From: Planctomycetota bacterium
GTDB taxonomy: Bacteria; Planctomycetota; B15-G4
Assembly (NCBI GenBank): GCA_021604805.1
Contig: BQJR01000002.1
Span: 1,100,079 to 1,164,078 of the forward strand
Reading direction: 5' to 3'
Length of the DNA stretch: 64,000 nucleotides
In this document: positions 55,087 to 63,405 of the stretch, one piece after another
Layout of the letters: each line of letters starts with the position of its first letter
Numbering within the stretch: position 1 is the first letter of the stretch
Program-made: the position numbers and the translations under genes
Notes under the pieces: generated by a model
What the model was told of the DNA's origin: nothing
Database searches by the model: none
What the model saw: only the letters and a program-made list of their open reading frames with translations

Positions 55087-55275
55087 ATGCTCAACATGAA
55101 CATCAGCGAAACGCCTGGCTGGTACGCCGGCTGGGGCACGCTCGCACTCGTGAACGCCGGCCTGGCGCAAGGCAAGGGGCGCAGCGGCCTCAACTGGTTC
55201 GTGGCCTCGCTCTTCTTGGGCCCTCTGGCCACGCTGTGTCTCGTGCTCAGCGACCCGCTCTGGGCAGAGACCTGA
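55087..55275 (+). CDS. Small membrane protein
   Basis: The 62-aa product has a hydrophobic half (GRSGLNWFVASLFLGPLATL followed by LVLS), the pattern of small hydrophobic membrane proteins of unknown role. The ATG at 55087 has GGAG 7 bases upstream. It is not part of a clear operon. Confidence 0.6.
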   Translation: MLNMNISETPGWYAGWGTLALVNAGLAQGKGRSGLNWFVASLFLGPLATLCLVLSDPLWAET

Positions 55276-55326
55276 CCGACGCGATGGGGAGGGGGCGCTG
55301 TCGCGTGCTCATCGTGGAGGCGGCGC

Positions 55327-55674
55327 TCAGTCGCTCGGCAAGTGAGCGTCGATTCGTTCGTGCAGGACTCGCACGAGTTCGGGGTCCATATACCTGTAGT
55401 CGTCAGGAATCTCGAGAACGTGCAGCGGCTTGCCTGCGAGTGCGTCGCGGTGTGCCGCTCGCAGACGTGTCGCTTGCGTGTGCTCCATCACGAAGAGCAC
55501 GTCAGCCCACTCGACATCACGGCGTTGGAGCGTGCGCGCGGCTTTGGGGCTCAGGCCGCGCGCGCGTGAGGCGTAGCGCGGATCGCGCGCGAACATGCGT
55601 TCGGCCGTGGGGCTGCGCCACTGGGCGCGTCCGCACACGAAGAGCAGGTTGAGTCGGGGGGACACGTCAGGCAT
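55327..55674 (-). CDS. Low-molecular-weight protein-tyrosine-phosphatase-like protein
   Basis: The 115-aa product shows the CX5R phosphatase loop in LFVCGRAQWRSPTAERMF. It should hydrolyse phosphotyrosine or a small phospho-substrate, or be an arsenate-reductase relative. The general-acid aspartate is probably in EIPDDYRYMDP. The ATG at 55674 gives a compact start; a GTG at 55704 adds ten residues. No neighbour suggests a substrate. Confidence 0.8.
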   Translation of the reverse strand: MPDVSPRLNLLFVCGRAQWRSPTAERMFARDPRYASRARGLSPKAARTLQRRDVEWADVLFVMEHTQATRLRAAHRDALAGKPLHVLEIPDDYRYMDPELVRVLHERIDAHLPSD

Positions 55675-55821
55675 CTCCCGCTGCCGCCTCGGGTGCCGGC
55701 TCACTACGACAGCTCACGAGGACCGAGGCTTGGTACATGAGCGCGTCGTTGGGGAGGGCGGCGTGACAGGGCGAAGTTCACGCGGCGCGTGCGGGTGATC
55801 AGCACGGCCGAGCGCGTGCGT

Positions 55822-56250
55822 CTACAAGTTTGCGAAAGCGCGCACCTGGATGGCCAGGCCTTGGCACAGCGCTGTGAGCACGAGCGCGGCGAGTAACACG
55901 AGCACGCGTTGTCGATCGACGCGCACGCGACGGAGTCGGCAGGCTGTGAGCTCGACGACAGTGAGTGCGAGCCAGCAGGCGTTGGTCCACATGAGCGCGG
56001 TGGCCAGCGCGCTCATCCCGGGAAGCACGGGCGGAGTCGTTACGGGGAAGCGCCAGATCACGAGCAAGATCAGCGTGCCCACGAAGAGCAGGCCCGCGTA
56101 GATCACGAGCGCGGCTGCGGCAGGCGGAAGCGACCAGCGGAATTCGCCACGCTCACGACGGGGGCTGATGGCTGCACGACGCGCGGCTCGTTGCAGCGGT
56201 GTGTCCGAAACCTCTGCCGATGCCGACGTGTTCATCGAGTTGGCTCCCAT
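55822..56250 (-). CDS. Three-helix membrane protein of unknown function
   Basis: The 142-aa product has a charged N-terminus and three transmembrane segments (ALVIYAGLLFVGTLILLVIW; TALMWTNACWLALTVVEL; RVLVLLAALVLTALCQGLAI). The ATG at 56250 has GGAGG 7 bases upstream. It lies 53 bp downstream of the epimerase-like gene and could share its transcript. Confidence 0.65.
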   Translation of the reverse strand: MGANSMNTSASAEVSDTPLQRAARRAAISPRRERGEFRWSLPPAAAALVIYAGLLFVGTLILLVIWRFPVTTPPVLPGMSALATALMWTNACWLALTVVELTACRLRRVRVDRQRVLVLLAALVLTALCQGLAIQVRAFANL

Positions 56251-56303
56251 GCTTGCACCTCCGGCCGCGCGATGGCCGGTCCGTGGGATTCTGCAGCGCG
56301 CGC

Positions 56304-57761
56304 TTACTCTGTGGGTGAGAGGCGGGTGTCGGCAGCGTTCTCACTGGCCTTCGCGATCGCACGGAGCATGCCGCGGAACACGAGCACGTGCAGCGGATAG
56401 ATGCCGTACCAGTAGGCGCGACCGAGCCAGCCCACGGGGTCGAAGATCGCGGTCTGCCGGATCACCGACGCGTCGCCGTCTGCGCTGACTTCGAACTCGA
56501 GCCAGGCGCGACCGGGCAGTTTCATCTCGGCGCAGAGGCGTAGGCGTTTGCCGGGCTCGATGGCTTCGACGCGCCAGAAGTCGAGCGTGTCGCCCACATG
56601 CAGGCGCGTGGGGTGCGGGCGTCCGCGGCGCATGCCGGGCCCACCCACGAGCAGGTCGACGAAGCCGCGCAGGCGCCACAGCCACGTCCAGCGATACCAA
56701 CCGATGTCGCCGCCGATGGCTTCGATGGGCGCGAAGGCCTCGGCGGTGGACGCGTTCACGCGACGCGTGCGCGAGTCGACCAAGCGTGTGCCGAAACGCA
56801 CGCCGCCCCAGCTGCGCGCCTCACCCGCCGACGAGAGTGCGTCGGACCAACGCGTCTCGGCGAACTCGAGTTCTTCGCGGGCGAGCGCGCGGCGCACGGC
56901 ACTCGCGATACCCATCGGCTGCATGGCGAAGACGTGCAGCGCGGCGTCGTTGCGCACGACCGTGGGGTGCACCAAGCTCTGGATGAGTTTGCGACCCACG
57001 CGCGCGTAGAGCGGCGTGATCAGGCCGAGCCACAAACTCGAGAGGTAGGGCGTGAGCACGGGCACCGGGAGCATGCGCAGGCGCAGTCCGCGTTGGCGGG
57101 CGTACTCGCGCATGATCTCGGCGTAGCTCACTTGGTCGGCGCCGCCGATCTCGTACACGCCGCACTGTTCGTCGGGGAGGTCGAGCGCGGCGAGCAGGTA
57201 CTCGAGCACGTCGTCGATGGCGATCGGTTGCGCCATCACGCTCACCCACTTGGGCGTGATCATGAAGGGCAGACGTTCCACCAGCGTGCGCACCATCTCG
57301 AAGGACAAGCTGCCCGAGCCGATCACGACCGAGGCGCGGAACTCGAGCACGGGGATGCCGGTTTCGCCGAGCACGCGACCGACTTCCTGGCGGCTGCGCA
57401 GGTGCGGTGAGAGTGACTCGTCGTCGCGACCCAGGCCGCCGAGGTAGATGATGCGACGCACGCCCGCGGCCTGCGCGGCGTGGGCGAAGTTGCTCGCGGC
57501 CTCGCGGTCGGCGTCCTCGAAGGCGTCGCTCGAGCCCATCGAGTGGATCATGTAGTAGGCGATGTCCACGCCCGCGAAAGCGGCGTCGAGGCTCGCGCGA
57601 TCCAGCACGTCGCCGGCCACGACTTCGGTGCCGGCGGCCGTCTTCGCTTCGAGCACTTCCGGGCGACGAGCCATGCAGCGCACCTGCGCGCCGCGTTCTT
57701 CCAGGCGCCGCAGCAAGCGTCCGCCGATGTAGCCGGTGGCGCCAGTTAGGAGCAGCTTCAC
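56304..57761 (-). CDS. NAD(P)-binding SDR-like protein with DUF2867 domain
   Basis: The 485-aa product has an atypical SDR Rossmann domain (VKLLLTGATGYIGGRLLRRL, then DIAYYMIHSMGSS, IIYLGGLG) in residues 1-290 and a C-terminal DUF2867 domain (about 320-480) with WYRWTWLWRLRGFVDLLVGG and LEFEVSADGDASVIRQTA. This fusion is known in bacteria but has no assigned reaction. The GTG at 57761 was chosen because AGAGGAA is 7 bases upstream and the GATGYIGG motif follows at once. Confidence 0.88.
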   Translation of the reverse strand: MKLLLTGATGYIGGRLLRRLEERGAQVRCMARRPEVLEAKTAAGTEVVAGDVLDRASLDAAFAGVDIAYYMIHSMGSSDAFEDADREAASNFAHAAQAAGVRRIIYLGGLGRDDESLSPHLRSRQEVGRVLGETGIPVLEFRASVVIGSGSLSFEMVRTLVERLPFMITPKWVSVMAQPIAIDDVLEYLLAALDLPDEQCGVYEIGGADQVSYAEIMREYARQRGLRLRMLPVPVLTPYLSSLWLGLITPLYARVGRKLIQSLVHPTVVRNDAALHVFAMQPMGIASAVRRALAREELEFAETRWSDALSSAGEARSWGGVRFGTRLVDSRTRRVNASTAEAFAPIEAIGGDIGWYRWTWLWRLRGFVDLLVGGPGMRRGRPHPTRLHVGDTLDFWRVEAIEPGKRLRLCAEMKLPGRAWLEFEVSADGDASVIRQTAIFDPVGWLGRAYWYGIYPLHVLVFRGMLRAIAKASENAADTRLSPTE

Positions 57762-57847
57762 CGGAGCGTTCCTCTGGGGGCGTGATTCACGAGCCCAGGG
57801 TGCCCGAAGTGCTGCGTCGAGCGCCACTGGCGGCGCGCCTCATGGGC

Positions 57848-58561
57848 TCAGGTGTACGACACGTCGTGCAGGAAGTAGAGCGCGTTGAGCGCGTAGTTGA
57901 AGGCCGGGCGAAAGAGTGAGTGGAAGACTTTCCAGCCGACGAAGAGCCCGAACAAGCCGATCTGCGGGTTCGCCCAGAGGAAGTTCTGGAAGGCGCGCTT
58001 CTTGTTCTCGGGGAGCAGCAAGACCACGGCCGCGCTGCCGTCGAGCGGGGGCAGCGGGAGCAGGTTGAACAGCGCGAGCAGCAGGTTCATCGAGAAGACC
58101 GTGCCGAGCAGGTAGCCCACCGAGTGCCACATGCTCTGTGTGCCGGCGACGGCGGCCGTCACGTCGGCGAACTCCACTTGCTTGGACCAGGTGAACACGC
58201 CCGCGGACAAGCCGATGTTGATCGCGACCGCGGCGAGCAGCACGAGCAGCAGGTTGGCTCCCGGTCCGGCGAGCGCCATCCAGCCCGCGCGGTCGGGATG
58301 ACGTGAGGCCCAGTCGGTGTTGTAGGGCGCGCTCGCGAAACCCAGCGGCCAACCGGCCACGAGCAGCGAGATCAACGGCATCACGACCATGCCGATGGGT
58401 TCGCGTTGGATGTGCGGGCGCGGGTCGAGCGTGACTTGCCCGCCGTCGTAGGCGGTGGAGTCGCCGCCCTTGAGCGCGGCCCACGCGTGTGCGGCTTCAT
58501 GAAAGGAGGTCGAGTACACGAACACCGTGTAGAAGACCAAGCCGTTGACGATCGGGTCCAT
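57848..58561 (-). CDS. Site-2 protease family (M50-like) membrane metalloprotease
   Basis: The 237-aa product has about five transmembrane helices and the M50 catalytic set: His21-Glu22-x-x-His25 in FHEAAHAWAAL in the first helix and the Asp ligand in NLLPLPPLDGS near residue 172. Such proteases cleave within membranes, typically releasing regulators. No RseA-like substrate is next to it. The length is that of the minimal S2P group. The start MDPIVNGLVFY is clear. Confidence 0.92.
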   Translation of the reverse strand: MDPIVNGLVFYTVFVYSTSFHEAAHAWAALKGGDSTAYDGGQVTLDPRPHIQREPIGMVVMPLISLLVAGWPLGFASAPYNTDWASRHPDRAGWMALAGPGANLLLVLLAAVAINIGLSAGVFTWSKQVEFADVTAAVAGTQSMWHSVGYLLGTVFSMNLLLALFNLLPLPPLDGSAAVVLLLPENKKRAFQNFLWANPQIGLFGLFVGWKVFHSLFRPAFNYALNALYFLHDVSYT

Positions 58562-58685
58562 CTCGCTCCCCTGCTCACGACACTCGCGACCTTGGTTGGA
58601 CGCCGCGTCGAGCGTCGGTCTTCGGCGAGCTTACGTCGGTTCCGGATTGGAGCCAACGCCGCGGTGGGGCGTGCGTCGAGCGGCG

Positions 58686-59183
58686 CTAGACCCACATGCG
58701 GTCGAGACCTGCGGCCCGGCGCGCGTCGGCGAGCTGTCCGCGATGCATGTACCAATGGTCGGCCACGTACTGGAAACACTGGCGGGCGGTGCCGAAGCAG
58801 TCGTCGAAGCCTTCGGGGCAGGCCGCGCTCGGGCCATCGAGGTCGGCTTCCGTCAGTGAGTCCAAGAGCTCCAAGGTGCTCTCGCGCATGGTGTGGCAGG
58901 TGGAGAGGACCTCGTCGAAGGGTGGGAAGGCTCTGATGTCCGCGGAGACGTCGTCGCCATCGAACAGTTCCTTCCAAGTGGCCAGCGGGTTCTGCTCGCC
59001 GCACAGGAACTCACTGATGACGAGCCCCTCGATGTAGGCCAGGTGCCCGAGCAGCCAGAGGGTGTGGGCGCCTCCGTTCGGGGTCGGGAAGACCGTGCCG
59101 TGTTCGCGCATGTCCTCGATGCGCGCGAGCGCGATCTCGCGACTCTTGCGCAGGTTGTCGCGGATGAGGTCGATCGAGTTCAC
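58686..59183 (-). CDS. DinB-family four-helix protein
   Basis: The 165-aa product is a DinB/DfrB-like four-helix bundle: HTLWLLGHLAYIEGLVISEF near residues 40-59, then HWYMHRGQLADARRAAG near 142-158, whose histidines commonly bind a metal. DinB-like proteins are thiol- or metal-dependent transferases of mostly unknown substrate. It is the last intact gene before the degraded DUF1254 gene and the cassette array. Confidence 0.85.
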   Translation of the reverse strand: MNSIDLIRDNLRKSREIALARIEDMREHGTVFPTPNGGAHTLWLLGHLAYIEGLVISEFLCGEQNPLATWKELFDGDDVSADIRAFPPFDEVLSTCHTMRESTLELLDSLTEADLDGPSAACPEGFDDCFGTARQCFQYVADHWYMHRGQLADARRAAGLDRMWV

Positions 59184-59323
59184 GACGCACGCGCTGCCGC
59201 GGTGTGTTGCGGAAGCCCCGGTGGTTCAGGACGTTCAGCTCGCTCGCCGGCCGGGCCCCGAGTCGCAGCAAGCGATGCGCTTGCCTGCGGAGTCCATCGG
59301 CCAGCGAGCGAGTCGGAGAGCGC

Positions 59324-60333
59324 TTACTTCACCAGTTGCGGCGCGGGCGGGTTCCAGTTGCCCTCCACGATCTCCCAACCCGGCAGGTAGCAGCGCACGA
59401 GGTAGTTCCAGCCGTCGGTGAGTGGGAGGAAGTTGGGTTGGCTCGAGTCGCCGCCGAAGTGAATCGTGGCCGAGCCGTCGTCGTTGCGCTTCGCCGTGAT
59501 GCTGTTGTAGGAGTAGGCGTTGAGGTCGTTCTTCTCGAAGAAGCCTTCCTTGTTGTAGATGGTCACGGACCAGAAGGCCTGAACCGGCACGTCTTTGGGC
59601 ATGGTGAGCGTGTACGCCGACTTGCCGTCGTTCTGCTCGGGGGTGATCGCGAAGTACATCGCGCCGCGTTGCGGGTTGCCGCCCCAGCCTGCGGCGGACG
59701 TCAGCAAGTGTTGCGTGGGGTTGACCTCTCCACGGGCCCCGAAGCCTTGCGGGAAGGCGCCGACCTTCAGCGCCAGCGCATTCAGTGCCTTGCGCGTTTC
59801 GACCAGCGACGCTTCGTCCCAATCCGGGAGGTCCAGCGTGCCCGGCGAGGCTTGTCGGTCTGGATCGAGTCTTGGAGCGCGTGCGCCTTCTTCATGTCTT
59901 CGGGGTCGTTGGGGTCGGCGAAGGTGCGGAAGAGCACCATGGCGTAGCGCGTGCCGACGTTGTCGATGCTGAGCGTCACCTCGCCGGCGCCGTTCTTGAG
60001 CACCGGGTTGAACTGGTCTTGGTCGATCACGAGGAGCGACTGAAACCTGTCGGGCGATGCGGGTTTGATGATCGTGACCGGCTCAGTGAGGTCGTAGACA
60101 CCCACCGAGTACAGCGTGTCACGGTTGCCGCGGATCGTGGTTTGGTGCTCCACCGAGTAGGGCTCTCGGAGGTTCAGGAACTTCCCCACGCCGCCCGCCT
60201 TGCCCGCATAACTTTTGAACTACATGTCGCTCTCGGCGCGAGCGTAGTTCGTGGCATTCACGATCTCGCCAGCAAAGGCAGCAGTCGAAGTCAGCAAAGC
60301 GATCAGAACCGTCGCAATTCGCGAGCGCACCAT
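59324..60333 (-). pseudogene. DUF1254/DUF1214 exported protein, disrupted by a stop and a frameshift
   Basis: From the ATG at 60333 (GAAGGAG 4-5 bases upstream) a signal peptide is read (VLIALLTSTAAFA), then a TAG stop at 60220-60222, after which the same frame continues with family sequence ([38 protein letters not shown]). Near 59843 the frame shifts by one, and DUF1214 sequence continues ([47 protein letters not shown]) to the stop at 59324. The gene is nearly full length, and start and ribosome site look intact, so the decay is recent or one lesion is a sequencing error. It is less GC-rich than the genes to its left. Confidence 0.82.
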
Positions 60334-60602
60334 CGGAACTCCTTCATCTTCATCGGGGTAGAAACAGAGAGTTCGAGATTCTAGGTAGGGAGGCGGCGCG
60401 CGGTCGATTGGAAAAGTTTGGTGTGGGGGGGAGGATCAGTCTGTGCTCGCTCTCGATTGCTGAGCACTCCTTCCCCGTGGTGCGGCAGCGTGCGCTGCGC
60501 GTGCAGGAAGCTGGCGGCGGACTCGAGGTGCGCTGAGCTTCGCGACCGACTCTGCGTTCGCAGCGCTTCCGCACCTTGGGTGCCCGAGCGATCGCACGGC
60601 TT
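60334..60602. other. Gap between the decayed gene and the cassette array
   Basis: Nothing convincing is coded here. It is the left flank of the leftmost attC-like repeat and shows a shift to lower G/C. Confidence 0.3.
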
Positions 60603-60678
60603 AGCTCACGCTGTTGGGATCAGCGATGCCGGTCGCAGGTGCATGTTCATGCGCACCTCACTGAACGATGTGTTCACG
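60603..60678 (-). repeat. attC-like site A (leftmost, degenerate)
   Basis: On the plus strand AGCTCAC (60603-60609) and GTTCACG (60672-60678) bound a 76-bp repeat with a longer central loop than the others. The stop codon of the gene ending at 60674 lies inside the right end. Both ends deviate from GTTRRRY, so the site may be inactive. Confidence 0.55.
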
Positions 60679-60994
60679 GCGCGGGTTGTGAGCGGCGCGC
60701 GCGCGCGACGAGCCGCCAAAGTGCGATGAGAACGAGTGGGATCCACAACGGGAGCGTGACGGACCAGTGGGATGCGTCGTGCCAAGCTCCTTCGACCGCA
60801 AAGCTCAAAGGCTCCGTGTTGGCGGCGACGTAGAACTCCTCAGGGCCGATTGTTTCTGCGAGTTCGAGCATCAAGCGTCCGTGCTCGAGGCGCCACCGGA
60901 AGTGACCGATGTCGGAGCCGGCGTAGAAGGCCATGTTGAACAGGTAGAGCGCGACGACCACAATCGCGCTGAGTACGCCCAGCTTGCCTTTCAT
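60674..60994 (-). CDS. Cassette gene: small two-helix membrane protein
   Basis: The 106-aa product has transmembrane segments at about residues 5-24 (GVLSAIVVVALYLFNMAF) and 80-98 (VTLPLWIPLVLIALWRLVA), with a polar loop between them. The ATG at 60994 has GGGAGAG 5 bases upstream. The stop overlaps attC-like site A, typical of cassette genes. No family was recognised. Confidence 0.7.
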   Translation of the reverse strand: MKGKLGVLSAIVVVALYLFNMAFYAGSDIGHFRWRLEHGRLMLELAETIGPEEFYVAANTEPLSFAVEGAWHDASHWSVTLPLWIPLVLIALWRLVARARRSQPAP

Positions 60995-61023
60995 GTCACT
61001 CTCCCTATTCGCGGTGTGTGTCG

Positions 61024-61095
61024 TTCTAGCGAGGGCTGTCGAGGATCAGCGCTGCGGCGCCCGTTGCGAGCGCGGGGATCGACAGGGTGTTCACA
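61024..61095 (-). repeat. attC-like site B (degenerate)
   Basis: TTCTAGC (61024-61030) and GTTCACA (61089-61095) bound a 72-bp repeat. Its centre (ATCAGCGCTGCGGCGCC) is alignable with the better sites, but both ends are diverged. Confidence 0.5.
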
Positions 61096-61098
61096 GGC

Positions 61099-61572
61099 TC
61101 AGCGAGACCACTTCGCCTTCTTGTCGTAGTACAGAGCCACGTGTCGAATGGTGGAGATGTCCACGCCATCGGGTGAGTGAAACAGGATCCCGTGCCCTCC
61201 ACCAGCTGCCAAGCTGGAGACATGGGTTGTGCCATCAGCCGTCTCGAACACGGCGCGAAGGTCCTCCGCAGCTTTGCTCGCGTACTTCTTGGGCACCTCC
61301 CATCCGACAAAGGCAGCGAGGGCGGGGCGATCAATGACGGTGACAATCATTGAGCCATACGCTTCTCGGTTGACCTTGAATCCCACCACGGACGCACCAT
61401 GAGCGCCGGCATTCGGTTCACGGTCGACCATGCTCGTCGGCACTTCGTAGGTCGCGACACGAGACCACTTGCGGTCTTCGTGTTCGATCTCTGAGTCGTC
61501 AAGGCTCCTGAGAGTGTTCGGAGCTGCGGACACACAGAGCAAGATGAGCGCTAGCGTTACGAATCGCTTCAA
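61099..61572 (-). CDS. Cassette gene: exported protein of unknown function
   Basis: The 157-aa product has a short signal peptide (VTLALILLCVSAAP). The rest is a mixed alpha/beta domain with HVSSLAAGGGHGILFHSPDG and HVALYYDKKAKWSR at the C-terminus. The TTG at 61572 has GAGG 9 bases upstream. The stop is 3 bases from attC-like site B. No family was recognised. Confidence 0.68.
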   Translation of the reverse strand: MKRFVTLALILLCVSAAPNTLRSLDDSEIEHEDRKWSRVATYEVPTSMVDREPNAGAHGASVVGFKVNREAYGSMIVTVIDRPALAAFVGWEVPKKYASKAAEDLRAVFETADGTTHVSSLAAGGGHGILFHSPDGVDISTIRHVALYYDKKAKWSR

Positions 61573-61587
61573 TGTTGATCCTCCTCG

Positions 61588-61650
61588 AACTGACGCGGTT
61601 GTTGATTCGCTGCGCGGGGGAGCGGCGTCCGTTGCAGGCGATTGTTGAGT
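61588..61650 (-). repeat. attC-like site C
   Basis: AACTGAC (61588-61594) and GTTGAGT (61644-61650) bound 63 bp. On the minus strand the first end is ACTCAAC, a perfect RYYYAAC; the second is diverged. The interior contains GCGGTTGTTGATTCGC and GGAGCGGCGTCCG, aligning with sites D-F. Confidence 0.65.
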
Positions 61651-61671
61651 GAAGGCCGGTGGCGTTGCGCT

Positions 61672-62106
61672 TCATGGCTCTCCCCGCGAGACCCACCCGG
61701 CCCCCTGGAGCATGACACGCATCAAGTGAACAAGACCTGTGTAGGTGTATCCGAGCAGCAGGCCGCAGCCGCCGAAGGAAGTGGCCACTCGGATGAGCCA
61801 GCTGACTCTTGACTGGCCATCGAAAAGGAGCTCCCACGCTACCGTGAGGACGGCCAGCAAGGCGGCGAAAATGATTGGTGCCACGAGCAGGAACCGGCCG
61901 TGCCGGCGTGCCGACTGATCGCGAAGTTTCCAAAGAGACAGCCCCGCAAAGCCGAGATAGGGAAGTCCGCCGACAAGGAGCGAGCCCCAAAGCAGGAAGT
62001 GAACATCGCCAAGCCAGCCGCGCGCATCGCGCGTGATACCCAAGGCGGCGGGCGGAACGACGAGCGGCAGCGCGAAGCTCCATCGGTAGTAGTTCTTGAG
62101 GTGCAT
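61672..62106 (-). CDS. Cassette gene: multi-pass membrane protein
   Basis: The 144-aa product has about four transmembrane segments (e.g. FALPLVVPPAALGI, FLLWGSLLVGGLPYLGFAGL, FLLVAPIIFAALLAVLTVAW, SFGGCGLLLGYTYTGLVHL). The ATG at 62106 lies only 7 bases after attC-like site D; a GTG at 62115 is inside the site itself. No family was recognised. Confidence 0.7.
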   Translation of the reverse strand: MHLKNYYRWSFALPLVVPPAALGITRDARGWLGDVHFLLWGSLLVGGLPYLGFAGLSLWKLRDQSARRHGRFLLVAPIIFAALLAVLTVAWELLFDGQSRVSWLIRVATSFGGCGLLLGYTYTGLVHLMRVMLQGAGWVSRGEP

Positions 62107-62113
62107 CACACCC

Positions 62114-62176
62114 ACCTAACGCTGTTGTGGTTCAGCGGCGCCGCGGAACGGCGTTCGCTGCCTGGGCGTGTTAGCT
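62114..62176 (-). repeat. attC-like site D
   Basis: ACCTAAC (62114-62120) and GTTAGCT (62170-62176) bound 63 bp. On the minus strand the recombining end is GTTAGGT, a perfect GTTRRRY, and the other end is AGCTAAC. The interior contains GCTGTTGTGGTTCAGCGGCG, almost the same as in site F. Confidence 0.8.
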
Positions 62177-62185
62177 GAGCGTGCA

Positions 62186-62578
62186 CTAATCATCGACTTC
62201 CACGCTCACGATTCCGTTGCCGCCATTGACATACACCTGAACAAACGAGAGGCCGAACGGCGCATACCAAGGCACTGCAGCGAAGGCTCTGGCGTGCTCA
62301 CTGCAGCCGCGCCCTGAGCCGAACTCTGATTTGAGCTCGCTGATCTGCGCCCCCGTGTGTGCCGCGATGCGATCGCGTAGCTCGCTCTGTGCCCGCGAGT
62401 TCAGGTAGAGCTGCGACACCGGGCTCAACCAGATAGCGATCAGGGAAAGCGCGGATGCTCTCAATGCGACCTGCCCAAGAGACCGGCGACGAATCAGAAC
62501 GACCGCGACCCAGATCGCTGCGAGCGCGATGACACTACAAGCTCCGAGCCAGGCGATCGCTTGATCTTCGCTGTGCAT
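62186..62578 (-). CDS. Cassette gene: membrane protein with extracytoplasmic domain
   Basis: The 130-aa product has two N-terminal transmembrane segments (AWLGACSVIALAAIWVAVVLI; RASALSLIAIWLSPVSQLYL) and a soluble C-terminal half with a single cysteine (SGRGCSEHARAFAAVPW). The ATG at 62578 has GGAG 5 bases upstream. The stop is 9 bases from attC-like site D. No family was recognised. Confidence 0.7.
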   Translation of the reverse strand: MHSEDQAIAWLGACSVIALAAIWVAVVLIRRRSLGQVALRASALSLIAIWLSPVSQLYLNSRAQSELRDRIAAHTGAQISELKSEFGSGRGCSEHARAFAAVPWYAPFGLSFVQVYVNGGNGIVSVEVDD

Positions 62579-62580
62579 GA

Positions 62581-62919
62581 TCACTCCATAGTCGTTGGGT
62601 CAGCCAGCTGACGCTGTTGTGGTTGAGCGGCGGCGCGCGGAGCGGCGTTCGCTGCAAGCGCTTGTTGGGCATGCCCGCGCTGATCATCGGGCTTGCTTGA
62701 CGGTGACCAGATGAACCAGAGCCACGCCGCAGTGACGGCCACGAGTGCAGGCCAGAACATGGGCTGATCACGTAGGTAGATCAGTTGCGTGACACGCAAC
62801 TCTCCCAGAACGAACGGTGCTTCCCACGTGATCGAGTAGGCAGCTGATGCGACGAGCAGAGGAAGCGCGAGAGAGAGGATGACTCTGCGAGCAATACCCT
62901 GTCGTTCAAAGGTTCCCAT
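62581..62919 (-). CDS. Cassette gene: two-helix membrane protein reading through its own attC
   Basis: The 112-aa product has two transmembrane segments (VILSLALPLLVASAAYSI; MFWPALVAVTAAWLWFIW). From about residue 80 the coding frame passes through the whole attC-like site E and ends only at 62581, so the last 25-30 residues (AQQALAANAAPRAAAQPQQR) are the translated repeat. The ATG at 62919 has AAGGAG 6 bases upstream. No family was recognised. Confidence 0.72.
   Translation of the reverse strand: MGTFERQGIARRVILSLALPLLVASAAYSITWEAPFVLGELRVTQLIYLRDQPMFWPALVAVTAAWLWFIWSPSSKPDDQRGHAQQALAANAAPRAAAQPQQRQLADPTTME
62606..62670 (-). repeat. attC-like site E
   Basis: AGCTGAC (62606-62612) and GTTGGGC (62664-62670) bound 65 bp. 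The minus-strand first end is GCCCAAC, a perfect RYYYAAC. Its centre (GCTGTTGTGGTTGAGCGGCG) is nearly that of D and F. Confidence 0.75.
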
Positions 62920-62936
62920 AACGTGCTCCTTGGTCT

Positions 62937-62999
62937 GCCCAGCGCTGTTGTGGTTCAGCGGCGCCGCGGAGCGGCGTCCGCTGCAAGCGCGTGTTAGGC
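62937..62999 (-). repeat. attC-like site F
   Basis: GCCCAGC (62937-62943) and GTTAGGC (62993-62999) bound 63 bp. On the minus strand the first end is GCCTAAC, a perfect RYYYAAC. The interior includes GGTTCAGCGGCGCCGCGGAG, the clearest copy of the shared core. Confidence 0.8.
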
Positions 63000-63026
63000 G
63001 GGATCGTACCGATCCCATATTGCTAC

Positions 63027-63392
63027 CTATGCCATGAGGCAGAGGCCGTAGGTTCCGAGTGCAAACCATAGGAACACCGACGTGTAGGTGAGCCCTCGAC
63101 CGAATCGCGACGATCGCAGGCTGACGCCAAGTACGAACGCGCCCAGGAGACTGCACCCGATTGCCAAGCCTACGGGATCCTCGGGCTGGAAGAACCGGCC
63201 TCCCAGGACCACAGGCACGTAGTAGAAGAAGCCCAGCACGACGATGCGGCTGGCATCGAATACCGAGCGTTCAAAGAGGTTGACCCCGTTCGGATCCCAG
63301 ATAATTCCGACGAGGACGAACACCGACACGAAGCCGAGGCCTGCTGCACCAAGGGCGCGCATCGCGACTCGTGCCGTTGAGACTTCGGGCAT
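63027..63392 (-). CDS. Cassette gene: four-helix membrane protein
   Basis: The 121-aa product has four transmembrane segments (LGAAGLGFVSVFVLVGIIW; RIVVLGFFYYVPVVLGG; PVGLAIGCSLLGAFVLGVSL; SVFLWFALGTYGLCLMA). The ATG at 63392 is 13 bases after attC-like site G. No family was recognised. Confidence 0.7.
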   Translation of the reverse strand: MPEVSTARVAMRALGAAGLGFVSVFVLVGIIWDPNGVNLFERSVFDASRIVVLGFFYYVPVVLGGRFFQPEDPVGLAIGCSLLGAFVLGVSLRSSRFGRGLTYTSVFLWFALGTYGLCLMA

Positions 63393-63405
63393 CGTATTGA
63401 CCTCC

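Noticed and set aside
59184..59323. Possible attC site after the DUF1254 gene
   Set aside because: There are inverted GC segments here, but no RYYYAAC/GTTRRRY ends, so the decayed gene is not counted as a cassette.
60350..60574. Small minus-strand open frame left of the array
   Set aside because: Its product is Arg/Ser/Pro-rich without hydrophobic or domain pattern, has no ribosome site and overlaps the start region of the decayed DUF1254 gene.
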